From: Afipia felis ATCC 53690
GTDB taxonomy: Bacteria; Pseudomonadota; Alphaproteobacteria; Rhizobiales; Xanthobacteraceae
Length of the DNA: 64,000 nt
Assembly: GCF_000314735.2 (NCBI RefSeq)
Contig: NZ_KB375270.1
Coordinates: 2,604,001 to 2,668,000, forward strand
Direction: 5' to 3'
Part shown: positions 62,738 through 64,000 of the stretch, in pieces
Position numbering within the stretch: position 1 is the stretch's first letter
How the letters are laid out: every line of letters starts with the position of its first letter
The notes under the pieces: model-generated
Databases searched by the model: none
The model's input: the letters and a program-made list of their open reading frames with translations, nothing else
Told to the model about the DNA's origin: nothing
Made by a program: the position numbers and the translations under genes

Positions 62738-63360
62738 CGCAACCTTGCTCTCGATGCAGCACGAACCCGTCGGCTCGCGGAGGCGCCTGTCGTCTCGAAA
62801 AGCCGCTGCAGGACCGCTCGCCTGCACGCCATTTCGGCGAAGGACAACGCCGTTGTGCATCTTCATATGGGGCAATGCAAACGCGAGACGAGGTTTGGTG
62901 GCGATCGCAAAAAATCAAGTTATGCTTGCGAGAGAAGGCCTTTTTGCAACGACACGATGGAAGAAAACGTCCTTACTGCGCCCCGGACCGCAGCGAGAAT
63001 ATCCTTCTGTCGGAACCCGGCATTGACCCTTCCGCACCATCGAAAAATTTTTTTTGAGAGGCTGCGAAACGCGGGCGGCGCTTCCCGATTTCCGGAATTT
63101 CCGTGGCGGATCTGCGCAAGGACGCTGTCCCTTAAGCCCAGACCCCACTCCTCCGGCCCGGACCGAGTAAGCCATCGCCGCCGCCCTTGATCCAGAGACG
63201 GATCAGCGCGTCCGCCCAATGCTGCGGCCGGTAACCATCCGGGCGATTTTCCCGCCTCAAGCCGCCGGAAAAAGCTGGAACGAACAAGGCTTGCCGATGT
63301 TAGTAAGGCCAGCGCGGCTTCCAGGAAGCCCCGTCGTTTCAAAGGGTCTTTTTGAGGGTC
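62738..63360. other. 623-base intergenic region upstream of cysJ and a histidine kinase
   Basis: No supported gene. Promoters for divergent cysJ and the kinase are expected. A run of A and T lies near 63042-63055. Long minus-strand frames through here are shadows of the kinase gene. Confidence 0.45.
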
Positions 63361-64000
63361 ATGGAATTCTCCGACCATTCCGCCGCGTCCCAGATAGAAG
63401 ATGGCCGTTACCGCCTGCTGGTTGAAGCAGTGACGGACTACGCCATCTATATGCTCGACCCCAGCGGCATCATCACGAGCTGGAATCCCGGCGCACAGCG
63501 CTTCAAGGGATATGCGGCTAACGAGATCATCGGCCAGCACTTCTCCCGCTTCTATCCCGAAGCCGACCGCAAGAACAGGCTGCCCGAGCGGGCGCTGGAG
63601 ACGGCGCGGCGCGAAGGCAAGTTCGAGAGCGAAGGCTGGCGCGTGCGCAAGGACGGCACGCAGTTCTGGGCTTTTGTCGTCATCGATCCGATCCGGGCAC
63701 CCGACGGCAGCGTGGTCGGCTACGCCAAGATCACGCGTGATCTCACCGAGCGCCGCAACGCGCAGATCAATCTGGATCAGCACCGCGAGGCGCTGCTGCA
63801 CTCGCAGAAGATGGAAGCCATCGGCCAGCTCACCGGCGGCATCGCGCACGATTTCAACAATCTGCTGATGGCAGTGATGGGCAGCCTCGAATTGATGCGC
63901 AAACGGCTGCCGGACGATCCCAAGCTCCACACCCTGCTCGAGAACGCGATGCAGGGCGCGCGGCGCGGCTCGACGCTGACTCAGCGCATGCTCGCCTTCG
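63361..64000 (+). CDS. PAS-domain sensor histidine kinase, 3' truncated by the window
   Basis: The frame opens at ATG 63361 behind GAGGG and runs off the window without a stop (213 residues visible). A PAS domain (residues ~18-125) begins LLVEAVTDYAIYMLDPSGIITSWNPGAQRF and ends FVVIDPIRAPDGSVVGYAKITRDLTERR. A HisKA segment follows with the H-box QLTGGIAHDFNNLL. The H-box form is that of the hybrid kinases (HWE-unlike, classic HisKA) common in this group. A C-terminal ATPase and receiver domain are expected outside the window. Confidence 0.88.
   Translation, partial: MEFSDHSAASQIEDGRYRLLVEAVTDYAIYMLDPSGIITSWNPGAQRFKGYAANEIIGQHFSRFYPEADRKNRLPERALETARREGKFESEGWRVRKDGTQFWAFVVIDPIRAPDGSVVGYAKITRDLTERRNAQINLDQHREALLHSQKMEAIGQLTGGIAHDFNNLLMAVMGSLELMRKRLPDDPKLHTLLENAMQGARRGSTLTQRMLAF

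Noticed and set aside
62920..63930. 336-residue minus-strand open frame
   Set aside because: It overlaps the PAS kinase on the other strand, which has clear PAS and H-box motifs.

Overview
The window looks like chromosome of a GC-rich alphaproteobacterium of the Nitrobacteraceae (Bradyrhizobiaceae), closest in style to Afipia/Oligotropha. The grounds are a red-type (form IC) RubisCO operon with cbbX, a Bradyrhizobium-like heme-uptake locus (hemP, hmuTUV, TonB receptor, small ABM-domain heme-degradation protein) and a ccmABCDG cluster. The genus is an inference; no marker gene fixes it.

Layout. 1-11.6 kb is housekeeping: the end of an FtsX-type ABC permease, a Bax-inhibitor-1 membrane protein, a GNAT acetyltransferase, DUF2794 and DUF1223 proteins, aconitase (acnA), cytochrome c maturation genes ccmABCD and ccmG, and a secreted helix-hairpin-helix protein. 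A tRNA-Ser(CGA) follows at 11632-11721. Its 3' side carries what looks like a decayed, frameshifted integrase fragment, a hint of an old island junction.

13.7-25.4 kb is the most interesting part. It encodes a four-component Rieske oxygenase in the order large subunit, small subunit, Rieske ferredoxin, reductase. The large subunit has the rare CxH-X26-CxxH Rieske spacing that I know from methanesulfonate monooxygenase MsmA. It is flanked by an MFS carrier, a LysR regulator, an unknown protein, an amidohydrolase-fold protein with a degenerate metal site, a TauE/SafE anion exporter and a complete glutathione-dependent formaldehyde oxidation set (adhC, gfa, fghA). Methanesulfonate oxidation yields formaldehyde plus sulfite. 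The neighbours match those products: sulfite export, then formaldehyde to formate.

26.4-39.7 kb is a Calvin-Benson-Bassham operon, cbbF-P-T-G-K-A-L-S-X-E-Z-Y, with divergent cbbR. CO2 from formate oxidation could be fixed here, giving a continuous 26-kb stretch that reads as 'autotrophic' methylotrophy on a C1 sulfonate. No formate dehydrogenase is in the window. cbbR is interrupted by an apparent one-base frameshift.

39.7-43.4 kb holds a two-gene unit: a DUF218 protein and a 1042-residue adenylation-carrier-thioesterase protein whose thioesterase nucleophile is Cys. 43.9-51.3 kb is heme uptake (tonB, hutX, ABM protein, hmuR; divergent hemP-hmuTUV). 52-59 kb is dTDP-rhamnose synthesis (rmlD; rmlCBA), an MsbA-like ABC exporter and a glycosyltransferase, presumably for a surface polysaccharide. 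59-62.7 kb is assimilatory sulfite reductase (cysJ-cysI), a second possible sink for sulfite. The window ends inside a PAS-domain histidine kinase.

All calls come from reading the sequence. Start codons were moved downstream from the longest frame where a Shine-Dalgarno site, overlap or family length argued for it.
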